From positions 1 to 38,533 of the forward strand of contig CAYNLG010000029.1 of assembly GCA_964397995.1 (NCBI GenBank): 38,533 nucleotides of DNA, given 5' to 3'. The notes below the pieces were generated by a model. It searched no databases. It saw nothing but the letters and a program-made list of their open reading frames with translations, and was not told the origin of the DNA. Each line of letters opens with the position of its first letter. The first letter of the stretch is position 1. The stretch is from CAYNLG01 sp964397995. Lineage in GTDB: Bacteria; Planctomycetota; Phycisphaerae; FEN-1346. Shown in pieces: positions 8,525 through 17,535 of the stretch. The translations under genes and the position numbers were made by a program.

Positions 8525-10075
8525 GTGTATCGGCATATTCTTGAGATTCTCGGCGGGGTCTTCGGGGGCAAGGCGGACCTGGTGCTCCTCGTGTGGGCGG
8601 TCGCCCTGGCCGGGGCGGTGCTGTTGCTGCTCAGCCGGGCGTGGCGGCGCGGCGTGCGGGAGGCGGAGGCGGCCGGCGGCTGGAAGGCCGTCGGCCTCGG
8701 CTTGGTCGATGGCCTGCTTACGCTCATCATCGGCGCGACCCTCGTCGCGGCCCTCGGCGCCGCCCTCCTCGTCCAGTCCGGCCTCTTCCAGGAACACCAC
8801 GGCCAGGTCACCCAGCGCAATTACCACGCCGTCCAGACCAACTGGGGCCCCCCGCACGAGCAGCGCGAGCTCCAGGTCGCCCATTACGTCACCGATGAGG
8901 AGACGGCGCTCGTCTTCCCGGACGGGCGCGAGATGGTCATCGACCCGGACGCCCCGCCGACGAACCTGCCGACCGGCGAGCAGGCGCCGACCCGGATCGT
9001 CCGCAAGGTGCGGCGGCGCGTCGCCCAGAACAGCCTCGTCGAGGGGACGGTGGCCATCGACGTCCGCATGGATTACCGGCCGAAAGGCTCGGCGTACTAT
9101 ACGTGCTACGAGGATGAGTGGACGCTCGACTACGTCGTCCGCAACCGGGCGGACCGCGCCACCGAGGCCGAGTTCGAGCTCGGCTTGCCGGCCGACCAGG
9201 GCGTTTTCCGCGACCTCGTCGTCCAGGTGGACGGGGCCGACTGGGGTCCGAAGCTCGTCCGCAGCGGCGGAGCCCAGACGTGGACGCTGCCGATGGAGCC
9301 CGGGCAGACCGTGAAGGTCCATGTCCATTTCGCGTCGCGCGGCATGGAGTACCTGCGGTACACCCCGGCCCATATGGCCCGGCGCGACCGGTACGCGGTG
9401 CGGATGCGGATCTTCCCGGACACGGCCGACGCCGGCGAGCCGGCGCGTGGCAAGCAGCAGTTCGTCTGGACCGAGGACATGGCGGTGCCGATCGGGTGCA
9501 TGACGCCGACCGTGCGGACGGATTCGCCCTCCGAGGGCGAGCCGATGGTCCTGGCGTGGGACCTCGCCTCGGCCGCCACCACCTTCGGCATGGGCGTCAT
9601 CCTGCCGGACATCAAGCAGCCGGGGTACTACGTGACGCGGTTGCTGCACGAGGCGCCGCTGGGGCTGGCGGTGCTGGCGGCGGCGCTGGTGGGGTCGTGG
9701 ATGCTGATCGGGCGGCGGACGGACCTGTTCACGCTGGGGCTCCTGGCCACCAGCTACACCCTCTTCTACACCTTCGTCGCGTACCTGTCGGACCACCTGA
9801 CGAGCTTTCCGGCGTGCTTCGCGCTGGCGGCCCTGGCGTCGCTCGCGGTGGCGGGGCTGTACCTGTGGCTGGGGTGGGGCCGCACCTTCCCCGCCCATCA
9901 GACGCTGGCCCTGGTGGTCGTCATGACGGTCTACTACCCGCTGGCGGTGGTCCTGGACCAGTACACGGGGTTTCTGCTCCAGATGCTGTACTGGGCCCTG
10001 GCGGCATACGCGGCGGTGTTGGCGGTGGCGCGGCTGATGCGGCAGCGGGAGGGAGGTGCCGCGCCGGCGGCCTGA
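8525..10075 (+). CDS. CreD-like polytopic inner-membrane protein
   Basis: The protein has about 516 residues. Two hydrophobic segments lie near the N terminus (DLVLLVWAVALAGAVLLLL and a second around LTLIIGATLVAALGAALLV). A large extracytoplasmic region of about 280 residues follows, then six or so closely spaced C-terminal membrane segments. The stretch YTLFYTFVAYLSDHLTSF and the overall topology resemble CreD, the inner-membrane protein linked to the CreBC regulon and to envelope or beta-lactam stress. GGAGG at 8514-8518 abuts an ATG at 8519, so the in-frame GTG at 8525, six bases away, is the better start; 8519 and 8522 remain possible. The CreD assignment rests on topology and a few motifs. 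Confidence 0.65.
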   Translation: MYRHILEILGGVFGGKADLVLLVWAVALAGAVLLLLSRAWRRGVREAEAAGGWKAVGLGLVDGLLTLIIGATLVAALGAALLVQSGLFQEHHGQVTQRNYHAVQTNWGPPHEQRELQVAHYVTDEETALVFPDGREMVIDPDAPPTNLPTGEQAPTRIVRKVRRRVAQNSLVEGTVAIDVRMDYRPKGSAYYTCYEDEWTLDYVVRNRADRATEAEFELGLPADQGVFRDLVVQVDGADWGPKLVRSGGAQTWTLPMEPGQTVKVHVHFASRGMEYLRYTPAHMARRDRYAVRMRIFPDTADAGEPARGKQQFVWTEDMAVPIGCMTPTVRTDSPSEGEPMVLAWDLASAATTFGMGVILPDIKQPGYYVTRLLHEAPLGLAVLAAALVGSWMLIGRRTDLFTLGLLATSYTLFYTFVAYLSDHLTSFPACFALAALASLAVAGLYLWLGWGRTFPAHQTLALVVVMTVYYPLAVVLDQYTGFLLQMLYWALAAYAAVLAVARLMRQREGGAAPAA

Positions 10076-10110
10076 GCGGCGCCCGCGCCGGCTCCGCCGA
10101 CGAAAGGTGC

Positions 10111-10140
10111 TTGCGGGCCGCGCCGCACCCGGTCTATACT
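10111..10140 (+). promoter_or_regulatory. Promoter of the lipoprotein hydrolase group
   Basis: TTGCGG (10111-10116) and TATACT (10135-10140) have an 18-base spacer. The -10 box is strong. It lies 72 bases before the ATG at 10212. Confidence 0.6.
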
Positions 10141-10211
10141 CCCCGCTTACGTTGCCGCGGACGGGCCCGCCGTGGGAGGCCGGGCGGCCAGCGGCGCGGG
10201 GGAGGCCGCGC

Positions 10212-11015
10212 ATGACACCCGGGACGGGCCGGACGCTCGCGCTGGCCCTCGTCGCGTTGGCGGCGGGGTGCGGCGGGCCGCCGCAGCGCGAGGACGCCCC
10301 CGACCAGGGCTTGGTCCTCTGCACGGCCGGGGCCGGCGGCTTCGTCGGCGAGGTCGGCCGCATCCGACGCGGCCTCCTCGAGGGCGGCGTCCCCTTTGCC
10401 ATCGAGGAGTTCCACTGGTCGCGCGGCACGGTGCTGGGCGACCAGATCAACCTGGAGGCGAACCGCGCCCAGGCGGCCGCGCTCGCCCGCCGGATCGAGA
10501 CGTACCAGGACGCGCACCCCGGGCGGCCCGTCCACCTGGTGGGCGTGTCGGCCGGGACGGGCATCCTGGTCTGGGCCCTGGAGGCCCTCGTCCCGGGCCG
10601 CCGGGTCGACGGGGCCGTCCTGATCGCCAGCAGCCTGGAGCAGCACTACAACCTGGGGCCGGCCCTCGCGAAGCTCCGCGGCCGCATGCACAGCTTCTAC
10701 AGCCCGCTGGACATGATCCTGGCGATGGGCGTGCCCCTGACCGGGACGGTGGACCGGAGCGGTGGTATCAGCGGGGGCCTCGCGCGGTTCGTGCTGCCGG
10801 ACGACGCCGACGCCGCGACCCGGGCCCTGTACGAGGAGTGCTTGGTGCAGCACGGCTGGACGCCGGGCGACATGCTGCTCGGCCATCTGGGCGACCATCT
10901 GGGGGCGACGAGCCCGTCGTTCGTCCGCGAGCGGATCGCCCCGATCGTGTGGGGCAACGTGCCGTGCGAACCGACGCCGGACGAGGCGGCCGCCGGAGCG
11001 GGCGCCGCCGACTGA
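10212..11015 (+). CDS. Lipoprotein with alpha/beta-hydrolase fold
   Basis: The 267-residue protein starts with a lipoprotein signal (LALALVALAAGC), so Cys20 would be lipidated and the protein anchored to a membrane. The mature domain has the nucleophile elbow GVSAGTG (GxSxG type) near residues 116-122 and a preceding hydrophobic strand VHLVG, as in esterases, lipases and thioesterases of the alpha/beta-hydrolase fold. The acid and histidine of the triad cannot be assigned with certainty; HLGDHLGA near residue 235 offers candidate histidines. GGAGG precedes the ATG. The substrate is unknown. It is followed after 10 bases by two small membrane proteins, suggesting an envelope operon. Confidence 0.7.
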   Translation: MTPGTGRTLALALVALAAGCGGPPQREDAPDQGLVLCTAGAGGFVGEVGRIRRGLLEGGVPFAIEEFHWSRGTVLGDQINLEANRAQAAALARRIETYQDAHPGRPVHLVGVSAGTGILVWALEALVPGRRVDGAVLIASSLEQHYNLGPALAKLRGRMHSFYSPLDMILAMGVPLTGTVDRSGGISGGLARFVLPDDADAATRALYEECLVQHGWTPGDMLLGHLGDHLGATSPSFVRERIAPIVWGNVPCEPTPDEAAAGAGAAD

Positions 11016-11025
11016 GGACGTGACC

Positions 11026-11442
11026 GTGGCCGACGCAACGAAGACCGAGAAGAGCCCCGTGCTGGCCCTCCTTCTGGGCTGGGCCGTGCCGGGGGCGGGC
11101 CACGCCTATGGCGGGCAGTGGGGCAAGGCCGTCCTCTTTGCCGTCCTCATCCTGGGCCTCTTCACGGCGGGGGTGATTCTCGGAAGCGGCACGAACGTGC
11201 TGCGCGGCGAGTTGTGGATCGCGGCCCAGATCTGCGCCGGGGCGCCGACGCTCATCATGATGCCCGTCTCGGGCCACCTGGCCGAGACCCACGGCGTGGA
11301 CTGGGCGGCCCCGCGCCGCGAGATGGGCACGCTGTACACGGCGGTCGCGGGGTTCCTGAACCTGCTGGTGATGCTCGACGCGTACGTGCGGCTGGCCTAT
11401 CCGCACGGGCTGCACGGCGACGACGAGGAGGAGGCGGCCTGA
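11026..11442 (+). CDS. Small polytopic membrane protein, DUF6677-like
   Basis: The 138-residue protein has three or four membrane segments. It opens with VLALLLGWAVPGAGHAYGGQ, a TM2/DUF6677-like motif in which a Pro-Gly-x-Gly-His turn lies inside the first hairpin. A second membrane pair and a final segment (YTAVAGFLNLLVMLDAYV) follow, then an acidic tail. GTG at 11026 is seven bases after GAGGA and was chosen over the GTG at 11020. The gene ends in TGATG shared with the next start, which implies translational coupling. The function is unknown, and the DUF6677 label comes from memory of that family's opening motif. Confidence 0.6.
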   Translation: MADATKTEKSPVLALLLGWAVPGAGHAYGGQWGKAVLFAVLILGLFTAGVILGSGTNVLRGELWIAAQICAGAPTLIMMPVSGHLAETHGVDWAAPRREMGTLYTAVAGFLNLLVMLDAYVRLAYPHGLHGDDEEEAA

Positions 11443-11663
11443 TGTGGGACGCGCTCGCGCACTTCTTCACGCGCCTGTTCAACCCGGGGAACCCGCTCTG
11501 GCTCTACTACCCGCTCTGCGCGGTGGTGGCGGTCGTCTACAAGGCCACCAAGCACGATGAGCCGAAGGCCATCGCCCTGGCCTCGCTCCACTTCTTCGGG
11601 TCGGTGACGCTGGGCCTGCTGGTGCTGGGCCTCGTCACGTACGGCCTGTCGCTTATTGTCTAG
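11442..11663 (+). CDS. Small membrane protein
   Basis: The 73-residue protein has two hydrophobic segments (LWLYYPLCAVVAVVYKA and VTLGLLVLGLVTYGLSLIV) flanking a charged loop, TKHDEPKA. Its ATG overlaps the stop of the preceding gene by one base, so the two are translationally coupled and probably act together in the membrane. The 3' end overlaps the convergent purN end by 11 bases. I do not recognise a family. Confidence 0.65.
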   Translation: MWDALAHFFTRLFNPGNPLWLYYPLCAVVAVVYKATKHDEPKAIALASLHFFGSVTLGLLVLGLVTYGLSLIV

Positions 11664-12297
11664 GCGGGTCGATGTGGACGACGCGTCCCTCGACGCGGAG
11701 CCGCCCCGCCGCGAACAGCCGGACCGCCTCCGGATAGGCCTTGCACTCCTCCCGGAAGACGCGGGTGGCTACGTCGTCGGGCGAGTCCTCGGCCGTGACC
11801 GGCACCGCCCGCTGCACGATGATCGGCCCGGTGTCATAGCCCTCGTTCGTGACGAAGTGGACGGTGCACCCGGAGACCTTGCATCCGTGCGCGACGACCG
11901 CCTCGTGCACGTGGTGGCCGTACATCCCCTTGCCGCCGAACATCGGCAGCAGCGCGGGGTGGATGTTCATGACGCGGCCCTGGTACCGCTCGGGCAGTTG
12001 CCAGAACGACAGGAACCCGGCCAGGCAGACGAGGTCGACGCGGGCGGCGTCGAGGGCGTCGTCGATGGCGGCCGAGAAGGTGCCGGTCGAGGCGAACTCG
12101 CGGCGCACCAGCGTGCGGGCCGGGACGCCGGCGTCGGCGGCGACCTGGAGCCCGCGGATGCCGGGGCGCGAGGCGACGACGGCGGCGACCTCGGCCCGTA
12201 GGCGGCCGGCGTCGATTTCCGCCAGGAGGTTTCCGAGGGTGGTCCCGCCGCCCGAGACGAGAACCCCGAGGCGGATCGGCCGGTCGAGCGGTTTCAC
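11653..12297 (-). CDS. purN: Phosphoribosylglycinamide formyltransferase
   Basis: The 214-residue enzyme transfers a formyl group from 10-formyltetrahydrofolate to GAR, the third step of purine synthesis. The N-terminal LGVLVSGGGTTLGNLL binds the phosphoribosyl part. The catalytic Asn and His lie in VMNIHPALLP, and the catalytic Asp in the conserved GCTVHFVTNEGYDTGPII. The start is GTG with GGGAGG upstream. It follows argB by 29 bases and shares its promoter. Pairing of argB with purN has no obvious pathway logic. Its 3' end overlaps the opposing small membrane protein gene. Confidence 0.93.
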   Translation of the reverse strand: MKPLDRPIRLGVLVSGGGTTLGNLLAEIDAGRLRAEVAAVVASRPGIRGLQVAADAGVPARTLVRREFASTGTFSAAIDDALDAARVDLVCLAGFLSFWQLPERYQGRVMNIHPALLPMFGGKGMYGHHVHEAVVAHGCKVSGCTVHFVTNEGYDTGPIIVQRAVPVTAEDSPDDVATRVFREECKAYPEAVRLFAAGRLRVEGRVVHIDPPRQ

Positions 12298-12326
12298 GTC
12301 GGCTCCCTCCCCTGCCGCGCGGGCCC

Positions 12327-13178
12327 TCACGCGACGATTTCCGTCCCCACGCCGCGCTCCGTGTAAATCTCCAGCAAGAGCGAGTGGGGGACGCGGCCGC
12401 TGATGACGTGGGCCTTCGCCACGCCGCCCTTCAGCGCCTCCAGCATGCACCGGACCTTGGGGATCATGCCCCCGGTGATGACGCCGTCGGCCAGCAGGCG
12501 CTCGGCGTCGGCCTCCGTCAGGTGGGGCAGGAGGCTGGCGGGGTCGTCGGGGTCGCGGCGGATGCCGTGGGTGTCGGAGATGTTGACGAGCTTCTCGGCC
12601 TCGAGGGCCCGGGCGACGGCCGAGGCCGCCTCGTCGGCGTTGCAGTTGAGCTTCGTCCCGTCCGGCCCGAGGCCGAGCGGCGCGATCACCGGCACCGTCC
12701 CGAGGTCCACAAGGCCTCGCAGCAGCAGGGCGTCGACGCCTGTGACGCGGCCCACCAGGCCGAGCTCCGGCCGCAGCACCTCGGCCTTGAGCGGGCACCG
12801 GCCCTTGCTCGTCAGGCTCTCGGCCCGGGCGCCGGCGGCCTCCAGCAGGCGGACGATGTGCCGGTTGACGTCGGTCGCCAGGACGTCCTCGACGATGCGG
12901 ATCTCGTCCGGGCCGGTCGCCCGCAGGCCGTCGACGAAACGGGGCTCCAGGCCGGCGGCCTCCATGGCGCGGCTGATGGCCTTGCCGCCGCCATGCACGA
13001 CGACCGGCTGGATGCCGACCGCCCGCATAAAGGCGATGTCGGTGCAGACGGCCTCCAGGTCCGCCGGCACGTCCATGAACGAGCCGCCCAGCTTGACGAC
13101 GGCGATCGTCCCACGGAAGGTGCGGATGTAGGGCAGGGCTTCGATCAGGACGGCGGCTTTGGCGATGGCTTCGTCCAT
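12327..13178 (-). CDS. argB: Acetylglutamate kinase
   Basis: The 283-residue amino-acid-kinase-fold enzyme phosphorylates N-acetylglutamate, the second step of arginine synthesis. Motifs in order: VVKLGGS near residue 29 for ATP, VVVHGGGKAIS for the phosphates, LNCNADEAASAVA for the substrate site, and ITGGMIPKVR near the C terminus. The N-terminal helix present before KLGGS in arginine-inhibited hexameric forms seems to be present (about 20 residues), so feedback inhibition by arginine is possible. VNISDTHGI stands where many homologues have LTDVxGV. GGAGG precedes the ATG, and the promoter at 13235-13208 fits. Confidence 0.93.
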   Translation of the reverse strand: MDEAIAKAAVLIEALPYIRTFRGTIAVVKLGGSFMDVPADLEAVCTDIAFMRAVGIQPVVVHGGGKAISRAMEAAGLEPRFVDGLRATGPDEIRIVEDVLATDVNRHIVRLLEAAGARAESLTSKGRCPLKAEVLRPELGLVGRVTGVDALLLRGLVDLGTVPVIAPLGLGPDGTKLNCNADEAASAVARALEAEKLVNISDTHGIRRDPDDPASLLPHLTEADAERLLADGVITGGMIPKVRCMLEALKGGVAKAHVISGRVPHSLLLEIYTERGVGTEIVA

Positions 13179-13207
13179 GCGGGGGGCCTCCGTGCGCGGC
13201 GACGGCT

Positions 13208-13235
13208 ATCCTAGGGCCGCCGCCGCGCGGGTCAA
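13208..13235 (-). promoter_or_regulatory. Promoter of argB-purN
   Basis: Minus-strand TTGACC (13235-13230) and TAGGAT (13213-13208) have a 16-base spacer. The -35 box includes the stop codon of the upstream beta-mannosidase gene. The leader is about 22 bases. Confidence 0.6.
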
Positions 13236-15727
13236 GCGCTTCCGTCCGCGGCGACGGCGTCGCACGCGCTCCGGGCGGCGAGCGCCGCGGCGAAGGCGGC
13301 CGCGTCCACGTCGTCCTCCGCGAGGAATCGGACCGTTCGCGCCTCGCCCGGCAGCAGGTCGAACCCGTTGTCGGCGAACCGGCCCGTCAGGCCCGGCGCC
13401 TCCAGCCAGACCGCCAGGGCGACGTTGCGGCAAGTGACGCGGACCGCCGGCGCGCCGTCCTCCGCGACGGCTTCGACGTCGAGCCCCGGGTCGGGCAGGC
13501 CGACCTCGACGGGCGGCGCCGGCAGGAGCAGCGTCCGTCCGACGCGCGCGCCGCCGATCACCAGGTCCGCCGCCAGGTACGCCTCGGCGGCGTTCGTCCC
13601 GAGCGCCGACCACGTGACGGACGCGGCCTCGCGGGCCTGGCCGCGCTCGATCCGCACGGCGACGGCCCTCGTCTCCAGGGGCCGGCCGTCCCAGGCGAGA
13701 ACCTGGAGCCGGACCTCGGCGTCGACCGTCCCGGCCGCCGGGTCGCCCGTCACCCAGACGCGGGCGCCGTCGGCGCCCGCCAGGCCCGACACCAGGTGCG
13801 GCGCGAAGAACCGCGCGGCCGCGTAGTGCAGGGCCTTCCAGCGGCCGGCGTAGTCGAGGCTTGCCCAGCTCGCCACGGGCCAGCAGTCGTTGGCCTGCCA
13901 GTACAGGGCCCCCATCGTTCGCGGGGCGCTGCGGCGCCAGTGCTCGACGCCCAGGGCCAACGTCCGCGCCTGGTACGCCTGCGAGAGATAGACGAGGGCG
14001 TCGAAGTCGCGCGGCGTGCCGAACCAGGCGGCGACGGCCCCCGCGATCTTCTCGTTGCCGCTCGGCGACTTCTGGTGATTCAGCATCGCGGGCGAGTCCA
14101 CCGCGAGTTCGCCCTCCGGGATGACCGGCCCGAGCGTCTCGAGCGACGGCAGCGACTGGAACCCGAACTCGCTGACGAACCGGTGGCCGCTCTCCCCGTA
14201 GGTCCGCCCGTCCATGGAGCCGAACCAGACGGTCCAGACGTGGGCGTCGCCGGCGGCGGGGCCGTTGGCGTCCTCCGGCGCCAGGCCGTGCGGCGACGAG
14301 GGGACGTACTGCCGCCGCGGGTCGTTCTCGGCGCACACCGCGGGCAGCATCTCGTGGAAGAGCCGCACGTACCCGTCCCAAAGATGGGCGGGCCACTTCT
14401 TCACCCACCCCCATTGCCGCCATCCCCACTCCATCTCGTTGTTGCCGCACCAGAGCGCCAGGCACGCGTGCCGCCGCAGCCGCGTGACGGCCCAGGCGGC
14501 CTCGGCCCGGCAGGCCTCGACGAAGGCGTCGTCGTCGCCGGGGTACATGGCGCAGGAGAACATGAAGTCCTGCCAGACGAGGAGGCCGAGTTCGTCGCAG
14601 AGGTCGTAGAAGGCGGGGTCCTCGTAGAAGCCGCCGCCCCACACGCGGAGCATGTTCATGCCGATGGCCCGGCAGTCGGCGAGGAGGCGGCGGTAGCGCC
14701 CGCGGGTCAGGCGGGTCGGCAGGGCGTCGGCGGGGATCCAGTTCGCCCCCTTGGCGAACATCGGCCGCCCGTTGACGCGGAACGTGAACGCGCGGCCCCA
14801 CGCGTCCTCGCCGCGGTCGACCTCCAGATGCCGCACCCCCACCCGGACCGTCTCGGCGTCGACGACTGTCCCGTCTTCGGCGACGAGCGCGACCTCGGCC
14901 GTGTAAAGCGGCTGGTCGCCCATGCCGGCGGGCCACCAGAGGCGGGGCTCGGGGAGCCGCAGCGCCGCCGTGGCCGCGCCGTCGGCGCCGAGGGGCACGT
15001 CCACCGGGTCGCCGGCGGGCGCCCCGTCGGGGTCGGTCACGCGCAGGCGGAGCCGCAGACCCTTCCGTCGCGGGCCCTCGGCCCGGGCGCCTGCGCCGAG
15101 GGTGGCCGTCCCGTCGTCGGCGGGCTCGCCCCAAGCGTCGAGGGCCGCCAGCCGCGCCGCCGGCACCATCTCCAGCCGCACCGGCCGCCACGGCCCGACG
15201 GTTAGGATTTCCGGTCCCCAGTCCCAGCCGAAGTGGCAGGGGGCCTTGCGGACATATGGGCCCAGCTTGTTTCGGGCGACCGTCGGCAGGTCCTCCCCGT
15301 AGGCCGCGCGGACCGCCTCGGCCCGGCGGACCGGGCTGTCGAAGCGGACCACGAGCTCGTTCTCGCCGGCGGCCAGAGCCTCGGTCACGTCGAACCGCCA
15401 TGGGCGGAACATGTTGTCGGCGGTGCCGACGGCGCGGCCGTTCAGGGTGACCGTGGCGAAGGTGTCGAGCCCCTCGAAGACCAAGGCCGCCTGGGCGTCG
15501 GCCGATGGCGGCTCCGGCGCGTCGAACCGCAGGCGGTAGACCCAGTCCGTCTCGGCGACCCATGCGACGTCGGCCTCGTGGGTGCCCACGAAGGGGTCGG
15601 GCAGCCGCCCGGCCGCCAGCAGGTCGGCCTGCACGCTGCCCGGCACGGTCGCGGGGGTCCAGACGTCGGGGGCGTCGGCGGGCCGGAAGGCCCAGCCGTC
15701 GGTCAGGTCCAGGCGAAGCGTCCGCAC
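13232..15727 (-). CDS. GH2-family beta-mannosidase
   Basis: The 831-residue protein has the full GH2 layout: an N-terminal jelly-roll sugar-binding domain, immunoglobulin-like domains, a TIM barrel and C-terminal beta domains. The mannosidase subgroup is indicated by CHFGWDWGPEI (about residue 165) and WGGGFYEDPAFYDLCDELGLLVWQDFMFS-type core motifs. The acid/base is Glu431 in WCGNNEME and the nucleophile is Glu520 in VSEFGFQS. No signal peptide is present, so it probably hydrolyses mannosyl oligosaccharides in the cytoplasm after uptake. The GTG start has AAGGAG six bases upstream. A much longer open frame continues upstream but runs through the portal gene on the other strand and is an artefact of high GC. 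No other glycoside gene is adjacent. Confidence 0.9.
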   Translation of the reverse strand: MRTLRLDLTDGWAFRPADAPDVWTPATVPGSVQADLLAAGRLPDPFVGTHEADVAWVAETDWVYRLRFDAPEPPSADAQAALVFEGLDTFATVTLNGRAVGTADNMFRPWRFDVTEALAAGENELVVRFDSPVRRAEAVRAAYGEDLPTVARNKLGPYVRKAPCHFGWDWGPEILTVGPWRPVRLEMVPAARLAALDAWGEPADDGTATLGAGARAEGPRRKGLRLRLRVTDPDGAPAGDPVDVPLGADGAATAALRLPEPRLWWPAGMGDQPLYTAEVALVAEDGTVVDAETVRVGVRHLEVDRGEDAWGRAFTFRVNGRPMFAKGANWIPADALPTRLTRGRYRRLLADCRAIGMNMLRVWGGGFYEDPAFYDLCDELGLLVWQDFMFSCAMYPGDDDAFVEACRAEAAWAVTRLRRHACLALWCGNNEMEWGWRQWGWVKKWPAHLWDGYVRLFHEMLPAVCAENDPRRQYVPSSPHGLAPEDANGPAAGDAHVWTVWFGSMDGRTYGESGHRFVSEFGFQSLPSLETLGPVIPEGELAVDSPAMLNHQKSPSGNEKIAGAVAAWFGTPRDFDALVYLSQAYQARTLALGVEHWRRSAPRTMGALYWQANDCWPVASWASLDYAGRWKALHYAAARFFAPHLVSGLAGADGARVWVTGDPAAGTVDAEVRLQVLAWDGRPLETRAVAVRIERGQAREAASVTWSALGTNAAEAYLAADLVIGGARVGRTLLLPAPPVEVGLPDPGLDVEAVAEDGAPAVRVTCRNVALAVWLEAPGLTGRFADNGFDLLPGEARTVRFLAEDDVDAAAFAAALAARSACDAVAADGSA

Positions 15728-15769
15728 ATCAAGCTCCTTCGGGTCGCGGGGTCCGGGTGTCGGGCGGGC

Positions 15770-15775
15770 ATTGTA
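15770..15775 (-). promoter_or_regulatory. -10-like element upstream of the beta-mannosidase gene
   Basis: Minus-strand TACAAT at 15775-15770 lies about 43 bases before the GTG. No good -35 is visible at 16-18 bases, so the call is tentative. Confidence 0.35.
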
Positions 15776-15991
15776 GCGTCCCGCGGCCGGGGGCGGGCGC
15801 GAAAACGCGGACGACGCAGGCCGCGCCGCCCTCGGCGCAAAATCCTGAGCCGTTTCCCGCCGCCGCACCGCCCCGGGCGGCCCCGCCGTCCTCCCGGCGC
15901 GGCGCACGACGGGGCGCGCCGCCCAAGGGTGGAAGGGCCGCTCAGGACTGTGGCCCCGAGCACGCGACCCGGACCCCGGCGGAGGAAGCCC

Positions 15992-17476
15992 GTGAGCGAG
16001 CCCCTGCATCTCGATCTGGCGGCCTTCGAGGACCCGGACCTGGCCCCGGAGTACGTCGCGTACCTGGTTCGCGACGAGGCGCCTGCCCGGAGCCTGCACT
16101 TCGAGCGGCTCTGGGCCTATTACCGGAACCCCCTGACGCCGCTCGGCGCGGGTCTGGCCCCGGCCGCCCAGTACGACGACTGGACCGCCTCGGCCCGCCC
16201 CTACGTTCAGGCCCAGGAGTTCGGCCTGCCGGGCCGGATCACGGGCCGGTCGCACCTGGGGTACGGGGGCGCGGCCGTGCCGGTGCCGGGCCTGTCGCGC
16301 AAGGAAGTGGTCATCGAGAACGACATCGGGTGGCGGATCGACGCGGCCGTCCACTTCCTGGCGGGCGGGCCGGTCGGCATGGAAAGCCTGGCGGCCCGGC
16401 CGGAGCGGGCCCGCCGCATCGAGGCCACGCTGGCCGAGGTCTGGCCGGCGGGGCTGCTGCACGAGGTCGCGCTGCTCGGCGCGGTCTACGGCTCGGTGGA
16501 CCTGGTGGTGCGGACGCGCCCCGGGGCGGCCGGCGGCGCGGGGCGCGTCGAGGTCGAGCCCGTGGAGGCGCCGCGCGTCCTGCCCGTCCTGGACGAGGAC
16601 GACGGGCGCACCCTCCGGTACTGGATCCAGGTCGCCCGGCGCGAGACGCGGCGCATGACGAGCCCGGGCGCGGGGCGGACGCCGCTGGACCGTTTCGTCC
16701 GCCGCGACCCGCCCTCGGCTCCCGAGACGGTCGAGGTGGTCGAGATTCTCGGGCCCCGCTGGTGGCAGCGGTACGAGGCGGGGCGTCTGGCGGCCGAGGG
16801 TGCGAACCCCTTGGGCCGCGTCCCCGTGGTCCACGTCCAGAACCTGGCGGACCCGATGCGGTACGACGGGATGAGCGAGGTGGAGCCGCTGATTCCCCTG
16901 CAGGACGAGCTGAACACGCGCCTGTCGGACCGGGCCAACCGGGTCACCTTCCAGAGCTTCAAGATGTACCTCTCGAAGGGGCTGGAGGGCTTTGAGGACC
17001 AGCCGATCGCCCCGGGGCGGATGTGGTCGACCGACAACCCGAACGCCTCGATCGAGGCCTTCGGGGGCGACGCCGACAGCCCCGGCGAGACGGCCCACAT
17101 CGCCGAACTCCGCGAGGCCATGGACAAGGTCTCGGCCGTCACGCCCCTGGCCGCCGGCCTGCTGCGCGACCGCGTCGGGAACCTGACGAGCGCGGCCGCG
17201 CTGCGGGTGGTGCTGAGCGGGACGCTGGCGCGGCTGGCGCGGAAGCGGACGAGCTACGGCGCGGGCCTGGTGGCGGCCAACCGGCTGGTGCTCGAGGCGC
17301 TCGACCGGCTGGGCGGCCTACGGACCGACCCGGCCGACCGCGCCACGCGCCTTCACTGGCCGACCCCGCTGCCCGAGGACCTGGCCCAGGACCTGGCCAA
17401 CGCGCGGCTGAAGCGCGAGCTGGGCGTCCCGGCCGCGACGGTCCTGCGCGAGCTCGGCTACGACCCGACGTCGTGA
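15992..17476 (+). CDS. Phage-type portal protein
   Basis: The 494-residue protein looks like a portal of the SPP1 gp6-like class, the ring at the capsid vertex through which DNA passes. Supporting stretches are the N-terminal YVAYLVRDEAPARSLHFERLWAYYRNP, the middle VPVVHVQNLADPMRYDGMSEVEPLIPLQDELNTRLSDRANR and the helical SAVTPLAAGLLRDRVGNLTSAAALRVVLSG, the usual portal pattern of a path to mid-chain helices and a stem/wing region. GTG is preceded by GGAGG at six bases. It is the first gene of the structural cassette. No terminase gene lies upstream, only a 264-base gap and a gene on the other strand. The family call is from pattern recognition, supported by the next genes. Confidence 0.75.
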   Translation: MSEPLHLDLAAFEDPDLAPEYVAYLVRDEAPARSLHFERLWAYYRNPLTPLGAGLAPAAQYDDWTASARPYVQAQEFGLPGRITGRSHLGYGGAAVPVPGLSRKEVVIENDIGWRIDAAVHFLAGGPVGMESLAARPERARRIEATLAEVWPAGLLHEVALLGAVYGSVDLVVRTRPGAAGGAGRVEVEPVEAPRVLPVLDEDDGRTLRYWIQVARRETRRMTSPGAGRTPLDRFVRRDPPSAPETVEVVEILGPRWWQRYEAGRLAAEGANPLGRVPVVHVQNLADPMRYDGMSEVEPLIPLQDELNTRLSDRANRVTFQSFKMYLSKGLEGFEDQPIAPGRMWSTDNPNASIEAFGGDADSPGETAHIAELREAMDKVSAVTPLAAGLLRDRVGNLTSAAALRVVLSGTLARLARKRTSYGAGLVAANRLVLEALDRLGGLRTDPADRATRLHWPTPLPEDLAQDLANARLKRELGVPAATVLRELGYDPTS

Positions 17477-17535
17477 CCCCGCCCGGGGCGCGCGGCCATC
17501 CGCCGGCCCCGGGCTCAAAGACAGGAGGACGCCGA

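Noticed and set aside
15728..17098. Upstream extension of the beta-mannosidase frame
   Set aside because: It runs opposite the portal gene, while the GH2 domain begins at the GTG with a good ribosome-binding site.
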